This document shows positions 23,230-35,223 of a stretch of 64,000 nucleotides of DNA, in pieces. Both the position numbers and the translations under genes were made by a program. The notes under the pieces are model-generated. The model was not told the DNA's origin. It did not search any database and was given only the letters and a program-made list of their open reading frames with translations. This DNA comes from Hysterium pulicare CBS 123377 (Eukaryota > Ascomycota > Dothideomycetes > Hysteriales > Hysteriaceae), in NCBI GenBank assembly GCA_000467715.1, contig AJFK01000274.1, forward strand, positions 1 to 64,000. The letters run 5' to 3'. Position 1 is the stretch's first letter. Every line of letters starts with the position of its first letter.

Positions 23230-25010
23230 TGAATTCATGTCTATGAGCTTCCAGACTCGCGCTACAGTTAACAATTACTATTTCTTCTGCTCAACGCACT
23301 TTATCCCTTCTATATGTCTTATAACCCCCGAGCGCTCTGTAAAGCATACCTCAAACTCATGAGAGGGAATCCCTGAGCAGCCCTGAAACCATTTGGATGT
23401 CGTGCCTCCTTCACAGCAATCTCTTTGAAGCTCTAGACCTCCGACCCTGGGCTTCATTCATATTTCTACTCTCTGTACACGCTTTAGCTCTTCTACATAG
23501 CTTCAAGCCTTCAATGCTAGTGTATTAAACATAATTCTTAAAGAGCTATGCCTTGGGTACACCTGAAGCGCTTTAGAGCGGGCCGCTCGATCGGAACCTG
23601 TCCACTCGTCTTCCATACCTCAGGCTTAGCTGTTTCTTCACAGTTTTACCGACTGTACGTGCTCCAACGCATCCAAGTGTCTCATTGCTGTCTGATGCTA
23701 CTCTACTGATGCATAGAACTGAAACAAACGGGAGAGGATAGATCCAAATCATACGACAGCCATTTGTAGGGGTCTAGTCGACTACGATCACGTTCCTTTG
23801 CCATTAATGCTCTGGTTCTGGGACTCATTCACATTTCTACCTGCTGTACCCATTCGAAGTCTTCTGAGGGGTCATTGTCCACAAAATCTCACCAGACACG
23901 CTCGATAAAGCTAGGGAAGGTAGAAGATTGGGGCGAGTCAGCTTTCAAGCTGTTTAGAGAGCGAAACTTGGCGAGGATCACGTTTCTGAGCTATGAACGC
24001 CCCCGTTGTAGTTCTCATTCACCTTTCTAGTCGCTCAACGCAGACGGAATCTTCTTCGGACTTCATCTCTGCCGGATTCTTAAGAGCCATGTCCGTCAGG
24101 GTTTTAAGTAAAAGCTAAACGGAGCTAGCGAAGCCCGTAAGCTCTTTGGAAGGGGCTAATCTGCCGGATACATGTCGACTGGCAATATATGCTTCCGTAC
24201 TTAGTCTACATTCACATTTCTACTCGCTCTACCTACACTACATCTTCTTAATGATTCATCCCGCTGAAATACTTAAGTGCCATGTCCAATAGAGTAGACC
24301 ATGGATAGCTGTGAAGCTCTTTGGAGCGCGCTGCTTGGATAGAACCAAGTCCGCGGACGATCCAAGCTTCCGTATCTAGTCTACATTCACAGTTCTGCTC
24401 GCTGTACTAACGTGATATCTGTTTCAGGCTTTTCCCTCAAGAATGCTTAAACACCATAGCCGAATGATTTGTACAAGAGAGATGCAAGGAACCTGGATAG
24501 CTCTAAAGCTCTTTGGAATGCGCCGCTTGCCTAGAGATATGTACACGGGCAATCCACGCTTGCGTACCTGGTCTACATTCCCAGTTCTGTCCACTGTGCC
24601 CACTGGAGCGCTTCCTAATGCCTTACTATTGCAATTATTGCATGCCTCCAGTCTAGAGAACCCTAGAAAAGAGCCATAGACCATCCTGAAGCCATTATAC
24701 CAGTCCCACTCGTCCAGAATCATGCCTTGGGGCAATCTATGCCTCACCTCACGTTCTACATTCCCATTTCTACACGCTACGTCTAATCAACCGTCTCGAA
24801 CTGCTTTGGTTCTCGCGTTCAGGAGCTCTACTGAAGAGCTGAGAATAACCCTGCCACTCTAATGCTGTTTGGTAGAGGCCCCTCAGTCCAGGTCCTGTTC
24901 AAGGACTATCCACCCTCTAGCTACATTCTCCATTTCCAGTTCTACCCGTTGTACGGACTCCAGGGCTTCTGCAGACTTCACCACTTCACATGTCATATCA
25001 TGATCTTATG
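23230..25010. repeat. array of about 185-bp diverged tandem repeats, at least 10 units
   Basis: A core like TCTACATTCACATTTCTACT, followed by CGCTGTAC, recurs at about 23262, 23451, 23628, 23822, 24013, 24203, 24378, 24571, 24753 and 24921. The spacings run from 168 to 194 bp. A second motif, AAGCTCTTTGGA plus a GCGC-rich tail, sits at a fixed place about 60-70 bp before most cores (for example 24139, 24312, 24505). Units share roughly two thirds of their bases by eye. Weaker units may extend the array upstream to about 22.2 kb, where a similar motif occurs near 22380. No open frame is conserved across units. Confidence 0.75.
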
Positions 25011-25876
25011 CAAGAGAGGAGAACAGGTTCATTATGGCCTCGGGCCCAATCATAACGCGGAAATGCAAGATCCCAAATCCATCCCCGTAGGGCCCACAGA
25101 AAACAACAGAACTTTTGTATACAAAAACAAAAAAAAAACCGAAGCGCACAGCCACACCTCCACCAATCTCGAAGAGCGAATCGGTGTTGCTGTTGGGATC
25201 ATAAGATGTGAGCTCAGCAATCTGGCTGGCTGACAAAGTGGCGTTGAAATCAAAGCTATCGTCGAGGATAGAGACGGTGATATTGTACTGGTAGAAAATA
25301 ACAGCAACCTTCACATCTGGGAGGCCTATAATGAGCATACATTAGCAACAACTTCACTAGTGAGAGAGAGGTAACGGAGTAAGTGATGTTAAGGTAAAGT
25401 TAACTAACCCGGAGCGCACTGCGTGCCATCAACCGGCCGCGTCTCTCTTCCTTCTTCTCATCTTCGACGGCGCGGTGGGCGAGGACCACGGCGCGAGCGT
25501 TGGCGTCGGTGGGGGCTTGGTCGTAGGCTGCCAAGGCCTCCGACAGGTCTATTTCTTTCGCCAGAGTCTATAACGCGTAAGTATAGTGGACGCTCTCATA
25601 CAGATAGGTAAAATTTACGAGGCAGCGGTGGCGCCGGGCGAAGACGATCCACCAGAGGGCTTCCCTCTCCCAAAAAGTGGCCATGGTCTATATACAGGAT
25701 AGCAGTTAGCATTACTATTAACAGTGAGGTAAAATGGGACGTGAGAGTAGAGTAGACGTGAAGTGAGACTGTAAAAGGCCTGGTGTAAAGCCAACACAAG
25801 ACTCGAAGGGGAAAGCTAGTCTAATGAGCCGAGAAAGATCTACTTACGAGGGCGAGGGCGATGGTGAGGCGAGGGA
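25011..25876. other. gene-free stretch
   Basis: A minus-strand frame at 25338-25006 (110 residues, with SFDFNATLSASQIAELTSYD in the middle) is protein-like but matches no family I know. It has no clear start context and ends in low-complexity text over an A-run. Nothing else is supported. Confidence 0.3.
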
Positions 25877-25986
25877 GGTGGTGGTGGTGTTGTTGTTGTT
25901 GTCGCTGCTGCTGCTGCTGCTGCTGTTGGTTCTGCTGCTGCTGCTGCTGATGGTTCTGCTGCTGCTGCTGCTGATGTTGCTGTTGT
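25877..25986. repeat. CTG/CAG trinucleotide repeat
   Basis: Nearly pure gtt/gct/ctg triplets on the plus strand. Read on the minus strand they give a polyglutamine run with scattered His, Asn and Arg inside an otherwise unconvincing frame (26225-25821). The tract is real; a polyQ protein is not shown. Confidence 0.85.
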
Positions 25987-27967
25987 ATTGGACCACCAGG
26001 AAGAATGCTTGAAAAAGAGTATGTGGCCAAAGAGTTGTTACGAGGCCGCGCGCGAGCAGCAATAAAAACACCACGTCTTGGCGCGGCACCCCAATTCGGA
26101 AAGGTGTCGATTACAAACACGCCTATTGGTTCACAGCTCCCATCTACAATGCCGCAGTGCTGACTAGGTACAATTACCACACTTCTAGAACCTCTCAATG
26201 CCTTTGTGGGTAATTTGAAAGACACTTATAGCTTAGATCTATTCACTGTTAGGCTATATCAACACTCAAGACCTAGAGCTGACGAGAGTGGCAGATTCCT
26301 ATTATTTTAAGCATCCAAATCCAGATCCTAACAAGCTCGGTATCTCTAAACCCCTCCTCCAAACGTCCAGTTCTGTTCCAGCCGTCTACCGATCCGAACT
26401 GAGCTCGGTACCCTCTCTAAACTCCATGTCGCTACTTGAGGCTCAAGATCGGAAAGTCCTTGTGTTATTACACAGGCTGCGCGAGGGTTGCAGTGCTGAA
26501 TTATTGTAACTACTATTCCTGCAAGTATGATTATGCATACCTCATTATTTTCCTCATAACGACGCACTGCTCTCCGCTTGATATCCAAGATGGCCACTGA
26601 TCTTGCCTCTTAGAACTTGCTAGGCATCATAATACGGATCATCTAGACACCATATTCCTGCACTGCCCATTTTACATAACCGGGTAAAATCCTCTAGCTC
26701 CTCTGTATTGATTACTATCCTCTTTCGATTAACAGGATTTAGGTTTCATTCAGTGAGGCTTTCAGCTACTCCTCTTGCCTCCCTTACCTCCATACATCTC
26801 AGTTTACAGCTGTTCACGAACCTATTTGCCATTGCATCACTTCCACATTGCGGCATTATCCTCATATCTCCACTTCCAGCTTCACCGGCCGCCTCTCAAT
26901 GCAATCCACGGCATCTACAACTATCCGAATAAAACTCTAGAGCTTATAGCATTCAATCGCCATTTACGGCAGTTGAAGACAGCATCATGCTTCCTGCGTC
27001 TACGCTCACACCTCTCGTTCAAGATCGTGCACTCAGCAGGCCTCTTACGATTTTGAGTATCACGATGTTTGGTCCCTCTCCATCTACTTGGTCATTAGTC
27101 ATTACTCCTCAGGAGGAGCCCATATTAGTGGTAATATGCCCTCGGATCACGTCACCAAAGGGAGTACGTTTACGTACACCGCAGGCTAGAAATATCAACG
27201 AATACGTATTGCCACAGTCTCCTGATGAGAAATCAAAGGCTGACAACTTAAATCAGTGAATTGAGTATCAGGCGAGAAGAGACGCATGATACGGTGCGCT
27301 TAGCTCGTAGATGTCTACGCTAACTGATCTATTTATTACGCACCCTGTCGCTGGACAGGGCAGATGAAGTCCACGCACAACCTTTGAACATCCAGCATCA
27401 AGGAAATGGGATAGTTACCCCATGAGCATCGCGCCAGTTCATTTTGGCTGTTCTTCTACGGAGACTCAATCAAGTTGACGAAGGCAGACCGTTTGTAGAT
27501 GCCGTACTCCAAAAACCCGAGGTACAATACATTTCAAAACGATGCAAAAAGAACGTCGAATCGCCATGATGGAGCAGGGGGAGATTACCTCTATGTTATA
27601 GGTGAAATGCAACGGACTCTAAGGAGTATCAAACAAACCTTACGGCAGACGTCGGCGTTGGCTGGACGTTCAGAGCTGTACTGGCGACTACGCCTAGATC
27701 AGATGCTTGAATCAACGACATCCTTTCTGGAAGGACCTTCTCGACTCAACTAACTCCAAAACCAATTCTCAACATATGCTGATATTTCTTGCAGGAATCA
27801 AGAGAGGAAATTGCTCATCTACATTCATAACCTTTGAAAATGATGTTCCAGCATATACAGTAGAGTAACACAACGCACTCCGTATCACCCACCCTGCTCC
27901 CAAAATCGTCTCTCCCGCTCGACAAACCGATCGCTACCGACCCCACCAACATCAATCCCATCCCATC
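25987..27967. other. gene-free stretch
   Basis: No supported gene. A plus-strand frame at 27499-27753 (84 residues; MQRTLRSIKQTLRQTSALAG inside) and an overlapping frame just before it (RRLNQVDEGRPFVDAVLQ) look like neighbouring pieces of a decayed protein; family unknown. Confidence 0.35.
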
Positions 27968-28420
27968 TCACAGCCCCTTTTCCAACCCCACAACCACCAA
28001 ATTCGCAACCCCCATCACCGCCTCCCAAGCCGCAACACGTAACCTCTCAGACCCATACTTCAACCACAACACCGTCGCCAAAGCGCGAAACGGAACAGAC
28101 GCAAGCATGAAATGATGGCGTGCGGGGCGGGGCTGGAATGCGGCCAGGATATAGGTTGTTGCTAGCGACATGGAGAGGAGGCTAGATGGTTTGAAGATTA
28201 GCGACATGTAGCTCTTCGAAGTTTGGGGATTATGGTGGATGGTCTGCCGTATACAGGGGCTTGGGGGATAAGAGGTAGGTTTAGGGAGAGGTGGGTTGAG
28301 GCGGTTACCTTATCATGTCAATGACTGTCTCTATTTTGAAGGAGCAATGAGGTGGACGATGCCGGCGATGCCAAGGGGGACGGATTGGACAAGGAGGATG
28401 AGGGTTGAGAGGGAGGGCAT
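27968..28420 (-). pseudogene. small membrane protein gene, probably broken
   Basis: A start at 28420 opens MPSLSTLILLVQSVPLGIAG, a hydrophobic segment, and continues to IVHLIAPSK before a stop. A second frame, reached by a plausible intron (donor GTAACC near 28306, acceptor ACGGCAG near 28229), holds LATTYILAAFQ and further hydrophobic stretches, ending at 27968. The order (signal-like helix, APSK, LATTY, VPFRALA, AWE.MG) resembles small fungal integral membrane proteins of four helices and about 120-150 residues, which I know only as uncharacterised. The two halves do not join in one frame without an indel or an unseen intron, hence the pseudogene call. It could still be a real gene with an atypical splice. 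Confidence 0.4.
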
Positions 28421-28735
28421 TTTGGGTGGTGTTTGCTGTCTGTCGATGTTGAAAGAGAGATGATGGAGTTTGAGCTTTCTGATCATTACTGAGCGCGAAA
28501 CGATCCATTTATAAGACTGCTCGAAGCATCAACTAATCAGCTTTTAAGTCATCCCAACCAGGAAATTCTTCGCAGTTTCGCTGTATCCAATTAGCACGCT
28601 GACTCACGATCACCACTCCGAGATCATCCGCAACCTCTTTCGGGACAAATAGCTGATACACAATGCTATTTGAACCATCTGAGCATTTTCCCCATATTTA
28701 TCTACAAAGTCTCAGCTCCGTATATTCTCGTCCGC
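28421..28735. other. intergenic region
   Basis: Contains a TATA-like TATAAATGG on the minus strand near 28510, about 90 bp before the small membrane protein start, and the 3' flank of the GH131 gene. Nothing else seen. Confidence 0.4.
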
Positions 28736-29745
28736 TTATAACGAAACACATCCACCCGTGCTATCCTCAAGGAACAAGCCTCCGTAAATCTGTCCCTCGT
28801 TCAGGTTCGATTCTTGGTATCCTTTGTTAACGACATCCGATGAACCCGTTGGTTTCTTCAGTATTCCCATTTGGAATTGGCCGCCGCCTGAGATGTCCGC
28901 GGATACGGCGCTCGTTACGGATTTGAGGGTTGCGTTGCCGACAGAGTAGTAGATTTGGATGGTACTGTGAAGAGATGGAATGAGCATTTGGTAGGTCCAA
29001 AGAGGTAGAATATGGAAGGGGAGTACTTACTTCTTGCCATAGTCGAGCGTCGCGGCGAAGTTCTGCCAGTTCTTGGAGTCCATAGCGACCGAGTACAGCG
29101 ACTTACCATTTCGATCTAGGATCTTGAAGTTACTCTTGTCGCTGGATGATTTGCCGATTATGGTGCCGGTTTGGAACATGATTTGATCGGCGGAGTAATC
29201 TGCGGCCTCGTGCCAGACGTTCTATGTTTTCCAATATCAGCTCCTGACTCAGATCTCTCCATCATATCATCCACGGGATAGCAAGAACTCACCAAATACT
29301 CATGCGTCAAATTCAACGGCCTACTCGCATCCTGCTTAACACTCCAATGCAGCGTCTTGATCCCCGTCTGCCCCGGCCCCGAACTCGAATCCTGACTAAA
29401 TTGCAAGCCAGCCCTCCTGAACCCATTCTGCTGCTGGAAAATACTCTGATCGGAAATCGTCACCTCCACAGCTTCGTGATCCGCCCCATCGAATTTCGAC
29501 GCCTCTCCTGACGGCAGTTTCAGGATCTGAGACCATTTGAGGTTGTTGCCTTTGACGTAGTCTGGGTTGAAGAGTGCGTTGGAACTGTCGAAGAAGGTGG
29601 CTGCGGTTCCGACGGGGACGCGACCGTCAAAGACGATGGGGCATTTTATTCCGCTGGCAGTTGGTGTGCTGGATGATTGAGGTGCGGGAGCGGCGAGGGC
29701 GGAGCCCGCTGAGAGGAGAGCTGCGAAGAGAGTGGATTGATGCAT
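28736..29745 (-). CDS. secreted GH131 beta-glucanase, three exons
   Basis: Predicted secreted endo-acting beta-glucanase of family GH131, which cuts beta-1,3/1,6- and 1,4-glucans in plant or fungal walls. Start 29745 gives the signal peptide MHQSTLFAALLSAGSALAAP. Family blocks follow in order: CPIVFDGRVP, NPDYVKGNNLKWSQIL, FEVTIS-like VEVTISDQSIF, QNGFRRAGLQF, KTLHWSVKQD, LNLTHEYL, then NVWHEAADY and DSKNWQNFAATLDY in exon 2, and QIYYSVGNATLKSVTS, GGGQFQMGILKKP and NEGQIYGGLFLEDS in exon 3, ending CVSL. Intron 2 is clear (28965-29030, GTAAGT...CACAG). Intron 1 is not settled: the strong GTGAGT donor at 29292 with the only nearby acceptor (ATAG, 29223) leaves exon 2 one base out of frame. A weaker GTATTT donor at 29299 restores it but drops two residues. 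Family certain, integrity not quite. Confidence 0.85.
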
Positions 29746-29805
29746 TTTGGTGGTTGTGGGTGGTTGAGCGATGCAGGGCTGCGATCTTGGTGGGAACGGC
29801 CTCGA

Positions 29806-29813
29806 CTTTTATA
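29806..29813 (-). promoter_or_regulatory. TATA box of the GH131 gene
   Basis: TATAAAAG on the minus strand, 61-68 bp upstream of the GH131 start codon, a normal place for a fungal TATA element with a short leader. Confidence 0.55.
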
Positions 29814-30677
29814 AGTACTGTGTACTGCTGGTATGAGGCTGGAATACTCAATTAATTGATACCCTGCTCATATAATATTGAGCAAGATCACCAGCTCAGG
29901 AACCGGGGCCCTTTGGTTGATCGAAATTTGTAGGGTCATCCTGGAATATGGGTCTACCCACCAATTGGGTCGTCGATTGGGCGATCGAAGAAACTTAGGT
30001 GGTATTTTAACCATATTTGGGCTGATATATGGCAAACGGAGATGGGAATGACGCGAATTAAATATATATCTGGCAACGTGTTATGAGGTTGATGAGCGAT
30101 GGAGATTTGGATATTGCGGGGTGCGGAGATGGCTTTTCGACGGACCGGGTTGCCGAGTTTGAGATTGATTAGTAGGGACGATCTAGGTTCAGTAACATGC
30201 AAAACCGACTTCTAGAAAACTGAATTGCACGAATTGGCAACTCATATCTTTTGTGGACTCGGACATCCAAGTGATTTGCATGACAGTAATGGGGGTTGCA
30301 CGTGATGCGTGCTTAGTCATTCGTCTCCATCATTTCTCCGAATCTTTCTCCAACCTCTCTCCACCCACAGGATGCATGTACCAACACTTTGAACTTATTA
30401 TTGGAAACAGAGTTAATATGATACTGAGAGGACTGAAACTCTTCTCAAGGCCTATTAACCCTGAACAACCTCTCATGCCGTAACAACCTTCTCCGTCAGC
30501 TAAACGTCTCACAGATTTGACAATGAAGCGCATCATGAAGATTCAATGGTCATAACCTGCCAAATTATAAAGTATAGAAGATCAAGAGCTTCATTCGAAT
30601 ATCATCCTTCAAACCCTTGTTCTTGGAGACCAACAACAACACTAATTCTAGTCCATCCTGCTGCGCCACACTTGGCA
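29814..30677. other. intergenic region between GH131 and the membrane protein
   Basis: Promoter space of two divergently transcribed genes. No further gene supported; the open frames on both strands are short. The frame of the plus-strand gene is open back to 30546, but the chosen start is 30678. Confidence 0.5.
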
Positions 30678-32368
30678 ATGCCACGTCGTTTCAACCACAA
30701 TCCTTCGCGGTCGATCATCGCAATGAGTTTCTTTCAAGATGACAGTGGCACCTCCGCACTTCGATTTCCGACAATTGCACTCTTCAATGACGACGAAGAG
30801 CGAGGAGGCCACCGACTCCAACAGTGTCCAACCATGACTCGAATCAGCGCATTCAGAGAGATGACGGAAGTTCCAGAGGAAGGAGGGGGCGGAGTAACGC
30901 TACTTGATCTACGATCGATACTTTCGCCAAACCCAGAGAAAAGGCATCCGAAGACCTTTCGACGACGGAGGTTCCCAAATTTCCAATGGAAACCTTTTCT
31001 CGTTCTCCTCGCCTGCCCGATCTCCCTTGTGCCGGTCATTGTACTCGCCGTTCTCGCAGACGGAGCGTCAGAAGTGCTGTACTCGCGCAATTGCTATCCC
31101 AATGGCATGTGGAGCGCGACTCCAGGCGCGAATTGGCAAATCATGGATTCTTCATACTTCTTCACGCCCAATCTCTCTTTCGGCTCCATGTCTTTCTCCT
31201 CGGTGAAAATCATCGACGTCATATGGGACCTGGTTATCGGACGTGGCGGCCAGATTCTTCTAGCATACGTCTGCGTCAGGATCTTCAATGAATGGCTTAT
31301 TTTCCATATGGAGTCTCATCCAACATCATATAAGCTGTTTACTGCGATATCCTTTGAGACGATATCTGTGCCAACGTTGAGCGTGCTTGGGAAGGAGTTC
31401 CTGGCATTTGGCGAAAAGACTTGGACGCGCTTTTTCCGGTGGCTCACAATATTGTGCATGCTCCTCGCGACGGCTTACGTTCTTGCGTTTCCGACTCTTA
31501 TGAGCGCGATGACGGGTTATATCCCGATCTACAAGCCATATATCGAGGATCGAGCAGGCAACCTCCTTGAATATGCGAGGTTCGATTACGTGAAGTATAT
31601 CATTCAGGATAGTAACCGAATCGGACCATATCCGCTACCACTTCTCGTGCTATCCAATAACGAGTCTTTGGTCAAAGCGGTACAGGACTGTAAGTGACCC
31701 CCATGTACTACTTTGCACGCAAGAAAGCTTACAAACCCATTCAACCAGATTCAAACACATACAGCAACTCAACAAACCAAAGCAGCACCTTCACTTTCTA
31801 CGGCGACTCCTCCGACTCCACAGACCCCAACTGGCAAAACATACGCAGTGACTTCATCATCGATCCACCCACCCTCCACATAACCTCCGGTTTCGGCGAC
31901 AACAGGCCCAGAAACCTCTCATCTCACGACATCCCATATGCCGTAGGGATTCAAGGCGACATCTTCACTCGCGACTACATCCTCACGCACGGCTCGTGCC
32001 AGCCCGGCGAAAGCTACCAATGGGGTTTCTCATACATCTTCCTCTTCATGGTTTCCATTTTTAACTGTGTCTGGGTCGTTATTATGGCGTCGATATGGCT
32101 AGATGTTCGGCGTAGAAGTCGTATGTATAAGAGTGGGAGGCGGCCTGGGTTATTGCGCGCGGCGATGGATCTCTCGGAGGCCATGCGAGAGGAGTTGGGA
32201 CCGAGGGCGCAGGAATACTCGAATGATGAGTTAAAGATGGGGTTGAGGGAGTGTGGTGGGGCTATGGTAGTGTCGAGGCATGAAGAGAGGATTTCGAGGA
32301 CGGATAATGGGGGTTTGGCTAGGAGGAAGGGAGGGTGGAGGAGAATTAATTCGGGGTCTACCTTCTGA
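30678..32368 (+). CDS. fungal integral membrane protein, four predicted segments, two exons
   Basis: A 543-residue protein of unknown function. Exon 1 is 30678-31689, the intron 31690-31748 (GTAAGT...ACCAG, 59 bp, codon split after its first base), exon 2 31749-32368. I chose the start MPRRFNHNPS because upstream codons of the open frame look non-coding. Residues 1-105 are polar and probably cytosolic, ending in a basic RRRR patch. Helix 1 (about 107-127) is KPFLVLLACPISLVPVIVLA. Further hydrophobic segments are IWDLVIGRGGQILLAYVCV, FFRWLTILCMLLATAYVLAF and, near the C-terminus, YIFLFMVSIFNCVWVVIMAS. The loop before the last helix holds several N-x-S/T sites and single cysteines, suggesting an exposed face. 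The tail is basic. It resembles uncharacterised multi-pass proteins common in ascomycetes; no domain name can be given. Confidence 0.75.
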
Positions 32369-32956
32369 TGTTGATGCTGTATGCAGGAATCACCCAGCGT
32401 ATCTCATACACCTCATACCTAAATCATCTTTTAATCTCCATACTCGAAAAAATTCTACTCTATCGACAGAACTCTACATTAGATCCAATCATCAACCCCA
32501 GAACCAAACTTCATGATGCGGCAAACTGGAAATCAGACCTCGGACACAGCTTGTTCTGTCTAGTCCGAGCGTCTGAAAAGACTCAGAGTAGGCCAACTTG
32601 AACTTCGCAGAACAGCGCTACTCATACTCATTCTAACGTATGTACAGGTTCTAACAATTCCGCCCAACGCCCTCTCCGATAACGCCTCGTAATACGCCTC
32701 GTTTTTTTGACTGGACATCGTCCTCGTGCTCGTCAGTAGCCACAATCAGTTAATTGGCCAGATTTGAAGCGAACTCGTCGAAAATGCCTCATATCAGGCG
32801 TTTCCCAACGCGTGCTGCCTTAGCCTTGCTCAGGCACTGTCGTGCCTCGCCGTTAAGAGTCATCTTCGAATCACTTATTTTCCCATCCGACATCAGCATA
32901 TATTCTGGTCTTCTAGCCTGATTTTTGGGACACCCTCGACCGTCTAACAGTCCCCG
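32369..32956. other. intergenic region
   Basis: No gene supported. Frames on both strands run through low-information sequence. Confidence 0.45.
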
Positions 32957-34877
32957 ATGGCCAAATCAAGAATACTTCTGAACGCGCTCGTCGGTTCGCG
33001 ATATGACGTCCCTCGCACTTCCTCTAGGACCAAACCGTCTCTGGCAGCTTGGAGTCTCGCTCACTGACGTCGCATTTATTGATCAACTATGGAAAGAAGA
33101 TTGGGAATTTTCTCCAGGTATCAAGCAACGCGAGGACCTTCTCCAAGCCCTGGACGAGGATTTCGAGGCACTGCTCAAACGCCGCGGGCTGATCGAACCT
33201 GTGCGCATGAAGAGCAAATGGCCGCATCTGACATTCATCTACGAGGGAGTGAAGAAGGACAGTTCTGGGAAGAAGGCAAGCGATCAGCAGGAATTGAATG
33301 CTCTGTCGTGGCTCATGGTCATTGTTGCTGCTGCGCTAGATCTATGTCTGAGTAAGGACAGAGTGCAGGATCTTCTCATTGAAGTCATGGCATTTGTGCG
33401 TGGAAGAAAGGGGGAAGTGGGAGAGTCGCTCCGCATTATGCTACCGACGAACAACGAATTGTGGAGATCGGTCGCCCGGGTGAGACGGCTAGGCGCATCT
33501 ATTACCAATAGGTACGCGAACGTTCGGCAAAAGCACACGCAAGGAGAAATGATGCCCCAGCTGAACAAAGCCGAGTTCAACGAGATGAAGGAGTTCTTGA
33601 CGTGATTGATGAAGGGGGAATCAAGCTCCTTCAAAGCCATATCGATTGCTACTTACGCTCTAGCTGCGAGTATCCAATCTGCAGGCGTTCTTATCAGGAC
33701 GGAAGGCATTTAACGCTACGAAGCGGAGCCCGTTGTAACGTATTGTGAGGGATCGGCACCACTCGACTTCCTCCACAACCACCCAGTGAGCTCGAAGATC
33801 CGATGCGTCTACGTACTGGGAACTGGAACATGGCTTAACAGGTGTCGTATCCGTTCCGTAAACCAGAGGCCATGATCCAGAGTATCCAAACCGAACGCCA
33901 CATCCTGAACGAGATGGACGCGTGCTGGAACCTGGGGTCCGAAGCAACGACCAAGTTCAATCTAGTCGCCGAAGCAGAATGGCCCTTTACAGCAGACTCG
34001 GAAGTCTTCTACCGTCTTGTGGGCGAGGATGCATCTACCAAGAGATACGGACCCGAGTTGAGCATGCTGGCAGACCACGGGTTTCCAGAATCCCCTGAGG
34101 GAGTGCTGTTTGCACTGGAAAGGCCAACGAAGAAAATGGACTCGTATCGACAAGAGTAGCTCCATATACACAAGCGGCTGGAATATCTTAAATGAGGGAA
34201 TTCGGCCATCCTGTCGCGGCGGCCAGAGAACATGGAGCCCTGGCTGTATTATCAGGCTATCGTTTTCGGCTACTATTACACGCTGCTAGGGCTTACTGGC
34301 CATTTTAGGATCCGTATCCGTGGTCACTATCCACTACTTCGAACTGTCGATCGTCCGCAAGAAATATCGAGATTTCTGGACCTAGATCTCCCTGCCATCG
34401 ATCTTGCAGCAGATACAGTTGGCGAGCTTTATGCTGGGGTTGGGACGGGGATTTTCCTTCACGACACAGTCACTTCAGCCGCAGGACATGATTCCGCACC
34501 CGCCAACGAAGCCATGGGCGATCCATGCGAAAATGGGAATATCACTTGAAGGTTGCCAAAGCGGAGCAGTGATGGCCGCGCAATGTTTTGGGAGATTGGT
34601 GGGGTGGTTCAATCCCATGGCCGCAGATGTTCATTTCTTGAGCACCTCGTATCTGCCGGATTTCGATGCAGGTAACCGGGACTTCGACAAGAGCGCTTCT
34701 GTTCGAGGGTTCGAGGTTACGGACGATGATTGGCAACGAGGATGCGTAGCCCGGCCCTATGAAGAAAACACGCTCGACCGCTACGGAGTGGTGCGTTCGG
34801 ATGGGTGCCCGGCGCTAAGATATGCGGCTACTGGCTTCTACGCTGCCGTGGGAGAAGAAATAGCTATCGAACGGTGA
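32957..34877 (+). pseudogene. decayed copy of a large fungal orphan protein
   Basis: Remains of one long protein without known domain, a family I know only as uncharacterised and widespread in ascomycetes. The first block (33003-33602) is a clean 200-residue frame from MTSLALPLGPNRLWQLGVSL to MKEFLT. It ends at TGA but the same frame continues with family-like text (SSFKAISIATYALAASIQSA, VYVLGTGTWLN) through one more stop (TAA). Both stops fit C-to-T change. After about 33830 the text moves to another frame (LVAEAEWPFTADSEVFYRLV, ELSMLADHGFPE) with further stops near 34157 and 34193, then MEPWLYYQAIVFGYYYTLLG. A stretch expected after this is missing before VDRPQEISRFL, and the last block (PTKPWAIHAKMG to EEIAIER, 34877) lies in a third frame. 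At least four interruptions and one internal deletion. Not a working gene. Confidence 0.7.
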
Positions 34878-35223
34878 TCTAGCATGGCTTTTGGAAGAGT
34901 GGAAGCTCAGGATTATGGGGTTTTCATTACGTAGTGTTCTTGATACTCACACAGGGCCAGTCTCATAAAAATCCATCGTTTCCGTGATATCAAATCAAAC
35001 AGTACGCCGATTTCCTTTCGAAAAGATGAGTCTGGAAATCTGTCGGTGATAGACCGCAATACGTTGCAGCTGCATCGAACGAGAACGCAAAATAGCAATT
35101 GTTGCATAGATATAGAATTATTACCATTACATCAACTACAGCAATGTTTTTTATCTACTCCAATCACTACCCCCAACCACCATCCCAGCAAAACCCAACC
35201 ACAAAACCACCCTCTCCACCCAC
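34878..35223. other. intergenic region
   Basis: Short AT-rich spacer and the 3' flank of the chitin deacetylase gene. Nothing else seen. Confidence 0.5.
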
